DNA of 64,000 nucleotides from Niastella vici (GCF_002077945.1 NZ_LVYD01000057.1:1-64000); one strand, 5' to 3'; shown: positions 54,431-63,421, counted from the stretch's first letter. A program made the numbers and translations. Notes: generated by a model from the letters alone, not told the origin.

Positions 54431-55399
54431 CTATATCGCAGGATCAGGTAATATCTGCGGCTCCATTATTCCACGGGTATCTACCGGCGTTATATTCAAC
54501 CGGCTGCACCATTGGGTAAAGCTGTCATAAATACCTTTAAGCACCTCTTTTTGTGCCGGCGTTAATTCCTGCACATAGGCCCGGCTGATAGTACGCACCG
54601 GTAAGCCGCGCAGTTGCAGAAAATATTTGGCGCTCATGGGATATGCCTGGTGTATCAGCGGGTCAACCCGGGTAAGCTCCGATTGCAGCCATTTCACATC
54701 TTCCTGCTTTGATGGGTCATTCGCGTTATTACACATCCAGACCAGCACTTCAGGATAAAAATTACCACTTATTGAAGACATGCCACGTGCGCCCATTTGC
54801 AGGCTGTACATGGCATTGGGTGTATGCGCATCAAAAAAGTCGAACCCCGGTACATTGGCGATCTGCAGCTTCTCCTTCACTTTGTCAAGATCAATGCTGG
54901 TATCCTTATGGTATTTCAACCGGCCCGATGACAATAATGTTTCAAACACCCCGGCCGATAAAATACGTTTGTAAGGCGCAGGGCACTCATAGGTACCCAT
55001 GGGTATGTTGGGCGTTAAAGAGAACATTTTATCGAACCGCTTCAACAAAATATCATCGCTGTCATCCACATTGGCAAAATGACCGGTGATCAACACTACG
55101 GCATCGATACCGGTATCATAGATCTTTTTGCTGAACTCGGCTTTATCTTCAATGGTGAGCCCGAACGAACCCGTAGCCACCACCGGTACCCTGTTATTTA
55201 CATACCGTACAATATGGGCCGTTAATTCAAGCCGCTCATCTTCACTGATGCTGTACATTTCACTGCTCAGGCAATTTGCAAAAAAACCACTAACACCAGC
55301 CGCCAGGTAAAAGTCGATCAACCGTTCCACCATATCAAAATCGATCTTGGCCTTCAGGTTGAACGGTGTTATCATTACCGGAACAAATCTTTTTTCCAT
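54431..55399 (-). CDS. DHDPS/NAL-family class I aldolase
   Basis: A 322-residue TIM-barrel enzyme of the dihydrodipicolinate synthase/N-acetylneuraminate lyase superfamily. The N-terminus reads FVPVMITPFN, and the Schiff-base lysine is in RLKYHKDTS. The usual tyrosine region reads GTYECPAPYKR in place of the YNVP or YNIP motif, a form seen in the less-studied branch of the family. The gene lies downstream of an SSS symporter on the same strand, so a role in breakdown of an imported sugar acid is more likely than lysine synthesis. The substrate is unproven. Confidence 0.88.
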   Translation of the reverse strand: MEKRFVPVMITPFNLKAKIDFDMVERLIDFYLAAGVSGFFANCLSSEMYSISEDERLELTAHIVRYVNNRVPVVATGSFGLTIEDKAEFSKKIYDTGIDAVVLITGHFANVDDSDDILLKRFDKMFSLTPNIPMGTYECPAPYKRILSAGVFETLLSSGRLKYHKDTSIDLDKVKEKLQIANVPGFDFFDAHTPNAMYSLQMGARGMSSISGNFYPEVLVWMCNNANDPSKQEDVKWLQSELTRVDPLIHQAYPMSAKYFLQLRGLPVRTISRAYVQELTPAQKEVLKGIYDSFTQWCSRLNITPVDTRGIMEPQILPDPAI

Positions 55400-55611
55400 C
55401 CGATTTATTTTGTGTGTTGTTATTAAGATTTCAGGCGCTTCCGCCTTCTAAAATTAAAAAGTAAATATTGTATTACAGACAATTACCGTATTAAAATCCG
55501 TTATTTAATATGCCTTGCCAGGCTATTGAAAATGAAGATATAGTGATTCTGCCGAAGTATCATCCTGATCACACCTGCATTGCCCGCCGAAGCCCTGGCG
55601 GAGGTGGGCAA

Positions 55612-57138
55612 TTAGCTGGGCTTGCGCAAACCGGCTAAAACCCTGCCGGTCAAAAATATAGTCAGGGTTCCAATGACGATGGTCATATTGGCGTGCAAAT
55701 TGATGCGCAGCCATGCGTAATTATCAGGCAACTGCCGCGAAAAAGTGATCCAGATGATCACCAGCACCCCTATAATGACGGCAATAACGGCTTCCATGTT
55801 CCGGGCTTTACGGGCCAGCAAACCCAGTAAAAACAACCCTAAAATGCCGCCCGAGAATATGCCTGCCAGCTTCCACCAGGCGTCGAGCAAACTTTTAACC
55901 CCGATCATCCCAATACCAAAACTGATGGCCATTACGCCCATAACGGCCGTAGCCAGATACAGCACCCGCATCTGCGCTTTTGACGAAGCGTTGGGGTTAA
56001 AATACCGCAGGTAAATATCTTTCAAAAAAACGGTGGCCGAACTGTTCATTCCACTGCTCATAGTGCTCATGGCGGCCGATAAAATAGCGGCGATGATCAA
56101 ACCCAGCAAGCCGCGGGGCACTTCATTGCGCATAAAATAGGGCAACACCCGGTCGCCATAATCGGCCGGCGTCAGGTTTTGTAAGGCAATATTCTTTTCA
56201 ACTGAAACCTGTTGCTGCAACGTCAGCATTCGATCAGGATGCTGATGGTAAAAAGCAAACAATGCGGTTCCAATAAAAAAGAACAGCATGCTCACCGGCA
56301 CATAGAACAATACGCACATCCAGATGCTGCGGCTGGCATCGCGGCTGTTGCGCGCCGTATGATACCGCTGGATATAATTTTGATCGATCCCGAAATTATT
56401 GAGGTTGATAAAAAAGCCGTACAGGAAGATGACCCAGAAAGTTGACATCGAAAACCCCGTCAAATTAAAACTGCCCAAACTGAATTTATCATTTGCCTTA
56501 CCGGTTTCAATGATATAATTAAAACCACCATCGAGTTGCGAAACAATGAGGTAAAGGATCAACAGCGCGCCCAGGGTTTTAATGATGGCCTGAAACACTT
56601 CTGTCCAGATGACCGCCTTCATACCACCCATCATGGTATAAACAATAATGCAGATACCGGTGGTGATCATGATGGCCGGCATCGAAAAACCGGTGAGCGC
56701 TTTCAGTGTAAGGGCAATGGAATAGAAAATAGTTCCCATGCGGGCCAGCTGTATCAATACAAAACAGATCATGGCATAGGTGCGCGCCCATGGGCCGAAC
56801 CGTTCTTCCAGGTGCGTATACGCGCTGATAGCGGCACTGTTGCGATAAAAAGGAACGAAGAACCGCGAAGCAATAAATGCGGCAAATGGCATCGACAAAC
56901 TGAATACAAATGAATTCCAGTTAGCTCCAAATGATTTTCCGGGATCGCCCAAAAATGTAATAGCGCTTAAAAAAGTAGCATAGAACGACATGCCCAAAGC
57001 CCAGCCCGGAATGGCGCCGGATGCTACCGTATATTGTTCAGACCCTTTATTTTTTCCGCTCAACACAATTCCCACACCTATCATGGCGGCAAAATACAGG
57101 ACAATAATTGTTAAATCTACAGTTGGTAAATGATTCAT
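55612..57138 (-). CDS. Sodium:solute symporter (SSS family)
   Basis: A 508-residue inner-membrane symporter with about 13 helices. Conserved SSS features are YTVASGAIPGWALGMSFYATFLSAITFLGDPGKSF near the N-terminus, GGMKAVIWTEVFQA, NNFGIDQNYIQRYHTARN and LSAAMSTMSSGMNSSATVF. The aldolase 212 bp downstream suggests that the cargo is a sialic-acid-like or other keto-sugar acid. This is inference from context. Confidence 0.88.
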   Translation of the reverse strand: MNHLPTVDLTIIVLYFAAMIGVGIVLSGKNKGSEQYTVASGAIPGWALGMSFYATFLSAITFLGDPGKSFGANWNSFVFSLSMPFAAFIASRFFVPFYRNSAAISAYTHLEERFGPWARTYAMICFVLIQLARMGTIFYSIALTLKALTGFSMPAIMITTGICIIVYTMMGGMKAVIWTEVFQAIIKTLGALLILYLIVSQLDGGFNYIIETGKANDKFSLGSFNLTGFSMSTFWVIFLYGFFINLNNFGIDQNYIQRYHTARNSRDASRSIWMCVLFYVPVSMLFFFIGTALFAFYHQHPDRMLTLQQQVSVEKNIALQNLTPADYGDRVLPYFMRNEVPRGLLGLIIAAILSAAMSTMSSGMNSSATVFLKDIYLRYFNPNASSKAQMRVLYLATAVMGVMAISFGIGMIGVKSLLDAWWKLAGIFSGGILGLFLLGLLARKARNMEAVIAVIIGVLVIIWITFSRQLPDNYAWLRINLHANMTIVIGTLTIFLTGRVLAGLRKPS

Positions 57139-57260
57139 GGTACAAGCAATCTATCCATTCAGGTAAATGTATGGATAAATAGACAACAGGCAATAGACAA
57201 TTTGATTATTGCCTGTTGCCTGGTGACAGCTTAATACCCCTTTAATATTTTTTTAATCTT

Positions 57261-59183
57261 TTAAAAAAATGAGTGTAGAAAAGGCAATGTCCTTTTTATT
57301 AATTGTTTTACCATTCTTTTGCGGCTGGTTGACAGTGAATGTATTTCATGATACAAACCGGCGATGTGATTTTGTTTTTCGTGTACCTGTACATACAGGT
57401 TGTTGATATCGGCCTGTTTATGATCAAGCTCACCTTCCAGGGTTACCAGTTGTCCCTCGAGCGAAGCCAGTTTCATTTGCAGCGACTGAATTTGATTATG
57501 CGATTCACTGATCTCGTTTATAACAGGCCGCACCCGCAACCTTGAAACCGCGCCTTTCACTGTTGTAATGGAAACAGGGGTCACGCTACGGGTTAACCTC
57601 GCTTCATTTTCATAATAATTATCGAGCAGGGAATCATTCAGTGTAAAGCCCAGGTAAGCAAACAAAGCGTAGAGGATATTCTCCACCTCACTATATTTCA
57701 TATCTGCCGGCGGTGCAACGCTCGATAATCTCGACAAACCAACATACACGGCCCTGAAAATAATATAACCCAGTTCAACATCTTCGTGCAGGTCGAGTTC
57801 CAGATCAATAAACCGGAAGCCATCATCCTGCATAATGAGGTTAATGGGCAATGCATCGAGGTACCGGCTTTTTACTTTCAGCCCAATGCGTGAAAAATCG
57901 GCATCCTTAAAACCATATGTGCCGGCCAGTTCCATCTTTAAACAATTGAACCAGGTCAATAACCACTCCCCAGCCTGTTCAATTGTCCAGTGGTTGCGGT
58001 TTATTGTTTCAACCAGACCATAATGGTGCAGGATGCCCGAATAAGCAGGTTCTTCCTGATCAAACGAGATCAACCCTTCGGCACGCAACGCATCGGTTAA
58101 GTAATTTCTTACCACTTTAACCGTATCGCCCTGCTGCCTGAATAATGTTTGTTTGCAATATTCTTTTTTAAGTTCGGTGCGATAGAAGGCGAAAAGCACC
58201 TCTTCATCGATCCTATGCTCAGGAGTATTCTGTGAAAAAATGCAAAAGGAATTGCTGAGATCGTATAACAGGTCATTCTGTGCAATTAGCGGCAATGCTT
58301 TGTCGAGTGAGAACAGGGGCATATTCTGCTGCTGGTCCTGGTACGAAATGTTCGACAGAATGCTTTCAATACTTACCTGGCAACGTTCATTTTTTTCGTT
58401 GAACCCGGGATAAAATACCAGCGTGGGCATTTTATAATCAGGAAAAGGAAGGAACAGCTCATTTTTTCCAAAGCCTGCCTGTTCAAAAACATTCAGCAGC
58501 TTCTTCCTGCCCATGGTAGTGGCTTCGCCGGGTTTGTAGTTATTATTTATGCTATGCATGATAACGCCGGCATGATCTTCCTGAAAGCCGGAGAAGTACT
58601 TTAACCCCAACTGGTTTTCTATAGCAGTAATTAAAAAACCATCGGCGGCTAAATATTTTTTCAGGTGAACCAGGAATTGAAAGGTAGCATCAGTTTCCTG
58701 CGAATACCGTGTAGCATATTCCAGCACGCCTACCTGTATTATGCCATCAAAAACGCGGTTACTTTGGAAATGAGCGATGTCATCACAGATTATAGTAACA
58801 TTGTTCAGATCGCGGCAACGCTCTGCAGCGATGCTGGCCCGGCGCAAACTGGGCTCAATGGCATACACCTGTGCGCAGCACTCACCTAAAAAACGGGTTA
58901 TGGCGCCGCCGCCACAGCCAACCTCAAGTATAGTTTTCCCCTTGAACAGGGCGGTAAAGGGGCGAAGCAGGTTGGCTCTTTTTTTTGAGAAAAAACATAA
59001 ACTTATCCAGTCATGAATATGTGACTCCAGTTCATCAGACAGCACCGATACGTCACTACATTTTTTTAGCTGCTCATAGATGGCTGTTTCAACAGCTGCA
59101 CCATCAGAATATTCGATTTGGTTTTCATAGTTTTTTCTGATCCATACTTTGGATTCCGGATCGAAACGATAAAGGCCTTCCAT
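57261..59183 (-). CDS. SAM-dependent methyltransferase with C-terminal coiled coil
   Basis: A 640-residue cytoplasmic protein. A class I methyltransferase domain occupies about residues 60-240, with SAM motif I ILEVGCGGGAITRFLG, VYAIEPS and IIQVGVLEY. A poorly defined region of about 300 residues follows, and the last 90 residues form a heptad coiled coil (IQSLQMKLASLEGQLVTLEGELDHKQ) ending in a basic-hydrophobic tail. Methyltransferase plus coiled coil is found in surface-polysaccharide chain-terminating enzymes of the WbdD kind, but there is no glycan gene cluster around it. The substrate is unknown. Confidence 0.85.
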   Translation of the reverse strand: MEGLYRFDPESKVWIRKNYENQIEYSDGAAVETAIYEQLKKCSDVSVLSDELESHIHDWISLCFFSKKRANLLRPFTALFKGKTILEVGCGGGAITRFLGECCAQVYAIEPSLRRASIAAERCRDLNNVTIICDDIAHFQSNRVFDGIIQVGVLEYATRYSQETDATFQFLVHLKKYLAADGFLITAIENQLGLKYFSGFQEDHAGVIMHSINNNYKPGEATTMGRKKLLNVFEQAGFGKNELFLPFPDYKMPTLVFYPGFNEKNERCQVSIESILSNISYQDQQQNMPLFSLDKALPLIAQNDLLYDLSNSFCIFSQNTPEHRIDEEVLFAFYRTELKKEYCKQTLFRQQGDTVKVVRNYLTDALRAEGLISFDQEEPAYSGILHHYGLVETINRNHWTIEQAGEWLLTWFNCLKMELAGTYGFKDADFSRIGLKVKSRYLDALPINLIMQDDGFRFIDLELDLHEDVELGYIIFRAVYVGLSRLSSVAPPADMKYSEVENILYALFAYLGFTLNDSLLDNYYENEARLTRSVTPVSITTVKGAVSRLRVRPVINEISESHNQIQSLQMKLASLEGQLVTLEGELDHKQADINNLYVQVHEKQNHIAGLYHEIHSLSTSRKRMVKQLIKRTLPFLHSFF

Positions 59184-59486
59184 TTAACAATTTTTTTCAT
59201 TGAATAATTTTGGGGGCCAGCGTTTAATTCAATCAATCAAAACATTGAATAAATTTTAGCGGCAGGGTTTAATTCATTCAATCAAAAAAGTTTGACGTTA
59301 CTTTTTCTTCGTTCTCTGCGCAACGTTATATAACAATTATAATGGAAGAATATTAAGGGTTTCGTCGAAAAAATAGGGCAGTTCATCGATACTCATTCCA
59401 TGTTTAAGGAAATATTTCACTTTCATCCCAACCCTTCCTGATTATTTTTCGTAACTTCTTGGTTGTATTTTTAAAATCGCACATTT
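59184..59486. other. Divergent spacer with a short direct repeat
   Basis: Two imperfect copies of TTTAATTCAnTCAATCAAAA at about 59222 and 59267. A TATTTTTA just before the rightward ATG is one base from the -7 consensus. No gene is seen. Confidence 0.45.
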
Positions 59487-59927
59487 ATGAAAAAGCTTTT
59501 AATATGTGGGCTGTCGATCATGATGGCTATGAGTGTTTCGGCGCAATATCATGGCGGTTACTATTATGCAAGGCCAAGGATATCAATAGGGATCGGCGGG
59601 TATTTTCCTGTATATCCATACTATGGATATTCTCCATTTTATGGGTATCCTCCATTAGGTTATCCTTATGGATATGGTTATGGCTATCGCTATAACCGGC
59701 CTGCGCCTTCCAAACTCGATCTGCAAATACAGGAAATAAATAATGATTACAACCACCAGATCTGGGAGGTAAGGCACGACAAAAGCATAAAACGTAAAGA
59801 ACGGAAAAAGCAGATCCATGAGCTGGAACATGAAAGGGATAAAGCGATCATTCAGGCTAAAAAGTCTTATTATGAAAAGCCACCGCAGCCGGCGCGCCGC
59901 CATAACTTCAACTCAAATAACGACTGA
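59487..59927 (+). CDS. Exported Gly/Tyr-rich protein with charged C-terminal helix, paralogue 2
   Basis: A 146-residue protein. A signal peptide (to SVSAQ, residue 19) is followed by a Tyr/Gly/Pro-rich low-complexity stretch (YFPVYPYYGYSPFYGYPPLGYPYGYGYGY) and a charged helix, KLDLQIQEINNDYNHQIWEVRHDKSIKRKER ending IQAKKSYYEK, then an Asn-rich tail. The helix aligns residue by residue with that of the 53.8-kb gene. Function unknown. A GGGAT-word palindrome follows the stop. Confidence 0.82.
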   Translation: MKKLLICGLSIMMAMSVSAQYHGGYYYARPRISIGIGGYFPVYPYYGYSPFYGYPPLGYPYGYGYGYRYNRPAPSKLDLQIQEINNDYNHQIWEVRHDKSIKRKERKKQIHELEHERDKAIIQAKKSYYEKPPQPARRHNFNSNND

Positions 59928-59934
59928 GATTTTT

Positions 59935-60057
59935 GGGATCAATGGGATGAGTGGGATAATACACTATGCCACTCATCCTATCATCTCATGATCCCAAATC
60001 CCGCAATCCCTTCATCTCATCGATCCCCGATCCCAACCATCCCACACATCACACTAT
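59935..60057. repeat. Palindrome with GGGAT-word arms
   Basis: The left arm is 9-bp words GGGATCAAT, GGGATGAGT, GGGATAATA. The right arm has repeated ATCCCA, ATCCCG, ATCCCT and CATCTCAT words extending to about 60055. It lies between the Gly/Tyr-rich gene and the porin-like gene. Confidence 0.7.
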
Positions 60058-60180
60058 CCCAGTAGTTAAACGCTCGTTAACCGGGCATATTATTATTGCT
60101 ACTATCGTAACAATCTGCTTTTTTGTCTATTATTTACCGGCGTTGATAGATTATAACTTTTAACATGAAAGCCTGGTAAA

Positions 60181-60188
60181 TATTTTTG
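60181..60188 (+). promoter_or_regulatory. Promoter -7 element for the porin-like gene
   Basis: TATTTTTG, an exact TAnnTTTG match, 36 bp before ATG 60225, with TTTAAC about 20 bp further upstream. It overlaps the TTG at 60186, which argues against that codon as the start. Confidence 0.6.
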
Positions 60189-60224
60189 ACCGTCTCACAA
60201 CATCATTCAAAACACATTCATTAC

Positions 60225-60851
60225 ATGACAAGCAAGCCCTTTAACAAATTCCGTATTATGATGAAGTCTTTAATGGTATGCACTGCTTTGTTGGGAACAA
60301 CCTTTTTGGCAAAGGCGCAAACATGGCATTTTGGTCCCAAGTTCGATGCAAATTATTCTACGATGAAAGGAGAAGGAATAAAGAATAAATTTTCACCCGG
60401 CTTTCAAATTGGCGGTTTTGCTGAATATAACATCACTAAACACCTGGCCATTCAACCCGAGTTGTTATACTCCTGGAACTCTTATAAGAAGAGCGATGAT
60501 TTTTTAACTTATTACGTTAACTCAGGCCGTAGTGCTGCCGGCAATAATGTAAATCTGGGTACAGTGAGCGTGCCGTTGCTGTTGCGTTATAACATAAATA
60601 ACTTTCTCAGTGTGCTGGCCGGCCCTCAATACAGCTATAAGATATATGATGATGAAGACCTGATAAAAGAAGGTAAGGAAGCTTTTAAAAATTCTGAAGT
60701 AAGCGCCAATTTTGGTTTTCAGGTAAATTTGAGTAACGTTGGTTTTTATGCCCGCTTCAATAAAGGCCTTAATAATATAAATGATATTGATGATCGCTAC
60801 GAGTGGAAATCGAGTCACATACAGGTAGGTATCGCTGTTAGAATAAAATAA
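60225..60851 (+). CDS. Porin-like outer-membrane beta-barrel protein
   Basis: A 208-residue exported protein. ATG 60225 is used because the upstream TTG overlaps the promoter; Met at 60258 is an alternative that gives a tighter signal peptide (cleavage after FLAKAQ). The mature part is a small barrel: HFGPKFDANYSTMKG, FQIGGFAEYNITKHLAIQPELLYSW, VSVPLLLRYNINNFLSVLAGPQYSY and the final IQVGIAVRIK, a pattern shared with outer-membrane beta-barrel (OMP_b-brl) proteins of Bacteroidota. The ligand is unknown. Confidence 0.88.
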   Translation: MTSKPFNKFRIMMKSLMVCTALLGTTFLAKAQTWHFGPKFDANYSTMKGEGIKNKFSPGFQIGGFAEYNITKHLAIQPELLYSWNSYKKSDDFLTYYVNSGRSAAGNNVNLGTVSVPLLLRYNINNFLSVLAGPQYSYKIYDDEDLIKEGKEAFKNSEVSANFGFQVNLSNVGFYARFNKGLNNINDIDDRYEWKSSHIQVGIAVRIK

Positions 60852-60937
60852 TAAAGTGTGACCACTAGTTGCCAGGCAAAGGTGGGTCGTCGTAGCCCAT
60901 GACGCCCACACTTTGCACCGGCGAGAGTACGGAATAC

Positions 60938-61064
60938 ACAATGAGATGAGGTGATAATGCTTCAAGGTCGCGCAGTTCCTATAAATGCGATGCGCATGCG
61001 TTAGCATTCATTAAATGCGGTATTTCGTTATCACATTATCGAATTATCTTATTATCTAATTGAC
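60938..61064. repeat. Palindrome with TTATC-octad arm
   Basis: The right arm is octads TTATCACA, TTATCGAA, TTATCTTA, TTATCTAA (61028-61060), running up to the stop of the convergent OB-fold gene. The left arm is shorter (GAGATGAGGTGATAAT at about 60943). A related half-element, TGATAATTAGATAATTG, lies upstream of clpB at about 10169-10190. Confidence 0.65.
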
Positions 61065-61466
61065 CAAACAGCTATTGCTAAGAACCACATCACTTAAATA
61101 CCCGGTACAAATACCTTTAACAGTGATCTTCTCACCAGGTTTTACCGGTTGGGCGCCAGGTTCTACCTGGCTTAATGAGCAGGCTACCCCAAACAGGGGG
61201 TCGCCGGTATTCAATATCACTACCGGCCCCGCATACCGTGAATTTTTAATGGTGAGAACCTGACCGCTTACCTGCAGTACTTTATTCAGATAGGCCTGAT
61301 TGGCCTGTATGTGATCGGAAGAAAATTGTGCATATAATTCAGTAGCAGTGACCGGAATACCGGTTTCTTTGGCCACATTGCGTGAAGGCTTACTATATAA
61401 GTGTATGAGAAGGCCGGCAAGAAATGCTACAAAGGTGCATCCAAGGGTGAAACTAATGTTCCTCAT
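61056..61466 (-). CDS. Membrane-anchored OB-fold (tRNA_anti-like) protein
   Basis: A 136-residue protein. Residues 5-24 form an N-terminal signal or membrane anchor. An OB-fold of the tRNA_anti-like type follows: YLNKVLQVSGQVLTIKNS, GPVVILNTGDPLFGVACSLS, PGEKITVKGICTGYLSDVVLSNSCLV. Despite the family name, such exported forms are not expected to bind tRNA. No function is known. Confidence 0.83.
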   Translation of the reverse strand: MRNISFTLGCTFVAFLAGLLIHLYSKPSRNVAKETGIPVTATELYAQFSSDHIQANQAYLNKVLQVSGQVLTIKNSRYAGPVVILNTGDPLFGVACSLSQVEPGAQPVKPGEKITVKGICTGYLSDVVLSNSCLVN

Positions 61467-61805
61467 AAGGCGAATTTTACGGTTACAAACAGGCCCTACG
61501 ATAAAGTGTTATTGGGGGGAATATTCATTGGAAATACAGGATAAAAGCACTTGTATATGGCCGGGAAGCGCATGCAGCCATTTGCGATGGATAAGGTAGT
61601 AACTGGTTCAACGCGAACGCGCGTTTATCTGTATAGGTAATGGAAGCGATTACAAAAATCCAAAAATGGTGCCTGAAATGGGATTGTTCAACCCATTGAT
61701 GTGTATAGCAGTAATTATCAATAAGTAAAGCCTTTTCGTTGGGGATAAATCAGGGATCTGTTTCTGATTATACATCACAAAAACCGAAAGCTTCAATAAA
61801 AAAAT
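61467..61805. other. Intergenic region between rnpB and the OB-fold gene
   Basis: About 340 bp without a recognisable gene or RNA. The T-rich stretch at its right end (read on the minus strand) is the terminator tail of rnpB. Confidence 0.4.
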
Positions 61806-62243
61806 TAACTACAAACCTGTAAGCCGGATTCTGTATCCCGATAATTACCGGGAGGCTATCATTTATCTTGCCCAGCCATTACTGACTGGATCGTTCTGCC
61901 TACCCACCCAACGTTCTTCCCGATAAATCGGGAAGGATCGAACGAGCCGCTCTTCAACGCTGGTATACATGGCATTTCAGCATGCAAGGTTTACCCGCCC
62001 CGCCGGTCACCCGGCAAAGCCGTGGGCTCTTACCCCACGTTTTCACCATCACTCTCCTCCCGGCTGAGCCGGGAAGACAAACCCCAACCGCAATGGCCGG
62101 GATGAAAGCTGTAATTTTCTGTGGCACTGTCTGTTCCTCTCCCCTGCGGAAAAGGACCCGGCTATTCACCGGTACATTGCCCTATGCTGTCCGGACTTTC
62201 CTCTTCCCGATAAATCGGGAGGCGATAGCCCGGTTTGTAGTTA
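61806..62243 (-). ncRNA. rnpB: RNase P RNA, bacterial class A
   Basis: The catalytic RNA of RNase P, which matures tRNA 5' ends. On the minus strand the 5' and 3' ends pair (AACTACAAACC with GGTTTGTAGTT, helix P1). The universal GAGGAAAGTCCGGAC (around 62190-62203) is followed by CATAGGGC, GGAACAGACAGTGCCACAGA, GGTGAAAACGTGGGGTAAGAGCCCAC and the 3' GGCTTACAG. The length is normal. Several peripheral helices end in near-identical CCCGAT-TATCGGG hairpins. A T-run after P1 should act as terminator. Confidence 0.95.
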
Positions 62244-62330
62244 ATTGTAAAGGTAATTAATTGTTACTGAGTTGCTTCGTAAACATGCAAGCGCAGCGTA
62301 ACACGCTTACCCCCTTCAGGGAGCTGGGGC

Positions 62331-63362
62331 TTAATACCCAAAATAGATCTCCGTAGCCCCATACCCATACGCCGGATGATACCGGTTGGTGAAACTCTTA
62401 ACCTCTTTACGTAACCTCAGCTCTTCATGGATCTCGTCGCGCAGCTTGCCACTTCCCACCCCATGAATAACAATAAGCCATGGAAGCCGGTGCGCTATGG
62501 CCAGGTCGAAGTATTTTTCGAAGGTCTTTAACTGTAACGTCAGGATCTCGAGGTTGCTCATCGACTCCCAGTCGGGCGTAAGCTTTTCAATATGCAGATC
62601 GACCTCCGATTTTGCCGCCTCCAGGTTCTGCCGCACTTTGCTGGCATCATAGATCTTAAACCCGGCCTTTGACAGGCTCGAGAGATCGAGCCCCGAGGGT
62701 TTGTCTTCGTATGGCCGGCCCGGATATTCATCGAACAATTTATAGGAAAACGTAGCCTCCCCTTTCCTGCGCACCTCTTCAATGCGCGTAAAAACCTGTT
62801 TGGGCTTTAATTTGAGGGAAGCTTCATAATAGTCAGCCTTGTGCTTGTTGGGTGTAAGCAGGGAGAATTCAAAGTTAAAAACCGGGCTGTCGTTCAGGTT
62901 TTCAAAAGGTACATCGTGCAGATAAATATCTTCAAAAGGATGTATCTGCAGGTTCATCAGCTCAAAATTGGTTTCGCCGGCATAGTTCAATTTATAAGTG
63001 AACAGGTAGCCATGTTCGGTACGGTTCGCCAGGTGAACCTTTAACTCGGTTACAATGTCGTCCCCAAATTCATCATTGACCATCACCGGAATATATGTGA
63101 GCCATACCCCGTCAACCACCCGCTGGGTGATCTTTTTCTTTTCCCGGGGCACGTCATCAATAAATTGCTTTTCCTTTTTTGGCGGAAATAGCTTCTTCTC
63201 GGTAAATCGCTTGAAATATGGAAAATCAAGCTGATCTACGTAGGCGGGGAACTTCACACCCCGCACTTCCACCATCACCATTTTTTCGTTAATGATGTCT
63301 ATTACTTCCCCTTCTTCGTTCGTTTGGTTCACCACAACCTTATCGCCAACCTCAAATTTCAT
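62331..63362 (-). CDS. DUF2027/Smr-domain protein
   Basis: A 343-residue cytoplasmic protein. The N-terminus (MKFEVGDKVVVNQTNEEGEVIDI) is an SH3-like barrel, the middle is the DUF2027 region (PFEDIYLHDVPFENLNDSPVFNFEF), and the C-terminal 85 residues form an Smr domain (DLHIEKLTPDWESM, IVIHGVGSGKLRDEIHEEL and HPAYGYGATEIYF). Smr domains are nucleic-acid-binding nucleases related to the MutS2 C-terminus. Here the MutS core is absent. The biological role is unclear. Confidence 0.92.
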   Translation of the reverse strand: MKFEVGDKVVVNQTNEEGEVIDIINEKMVMVEVRGVKFPAYVDQLDFPYFKRFTEKKLFPPKKEKQFIDDVPREKKKITQRVVDGVWLTYIPVMVNDEFGDDIVTELKVHLANRTEHGYLFTYKLNYAGETNFELMNLQIHPFEDIYLHDVPFENLNDSPVFNFEFSLLTPNKHKADYYEASLKLKPKQVFTRIEEVRRKGEATFSYKLFDEYPGRPYEDKPSGLDLSSLSKAGFKIYDASKVRQNLEAAKSEVDLHIEKLTPDWESMSNLEILTLQLKTFEKYFDLAIAHRLPWLIVIHGVGSGKLRDEIHEELRLRKEVKSFTNRYHPAYGYGATEIYFGY

Positions 63363-63421
63363 CGGTAATTGTTTGATTGCTAAATCGCAGCCTATCGGTG
63401 CTTTCTTTAATTAATAAGCTG

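Noticed and set aside
55523-55714. A 63-codon minus-strand frame at the symporter's 3' end
   Set aside because: It overlaps the symporter in another frame and contains a GC-rich intergenic stretch.
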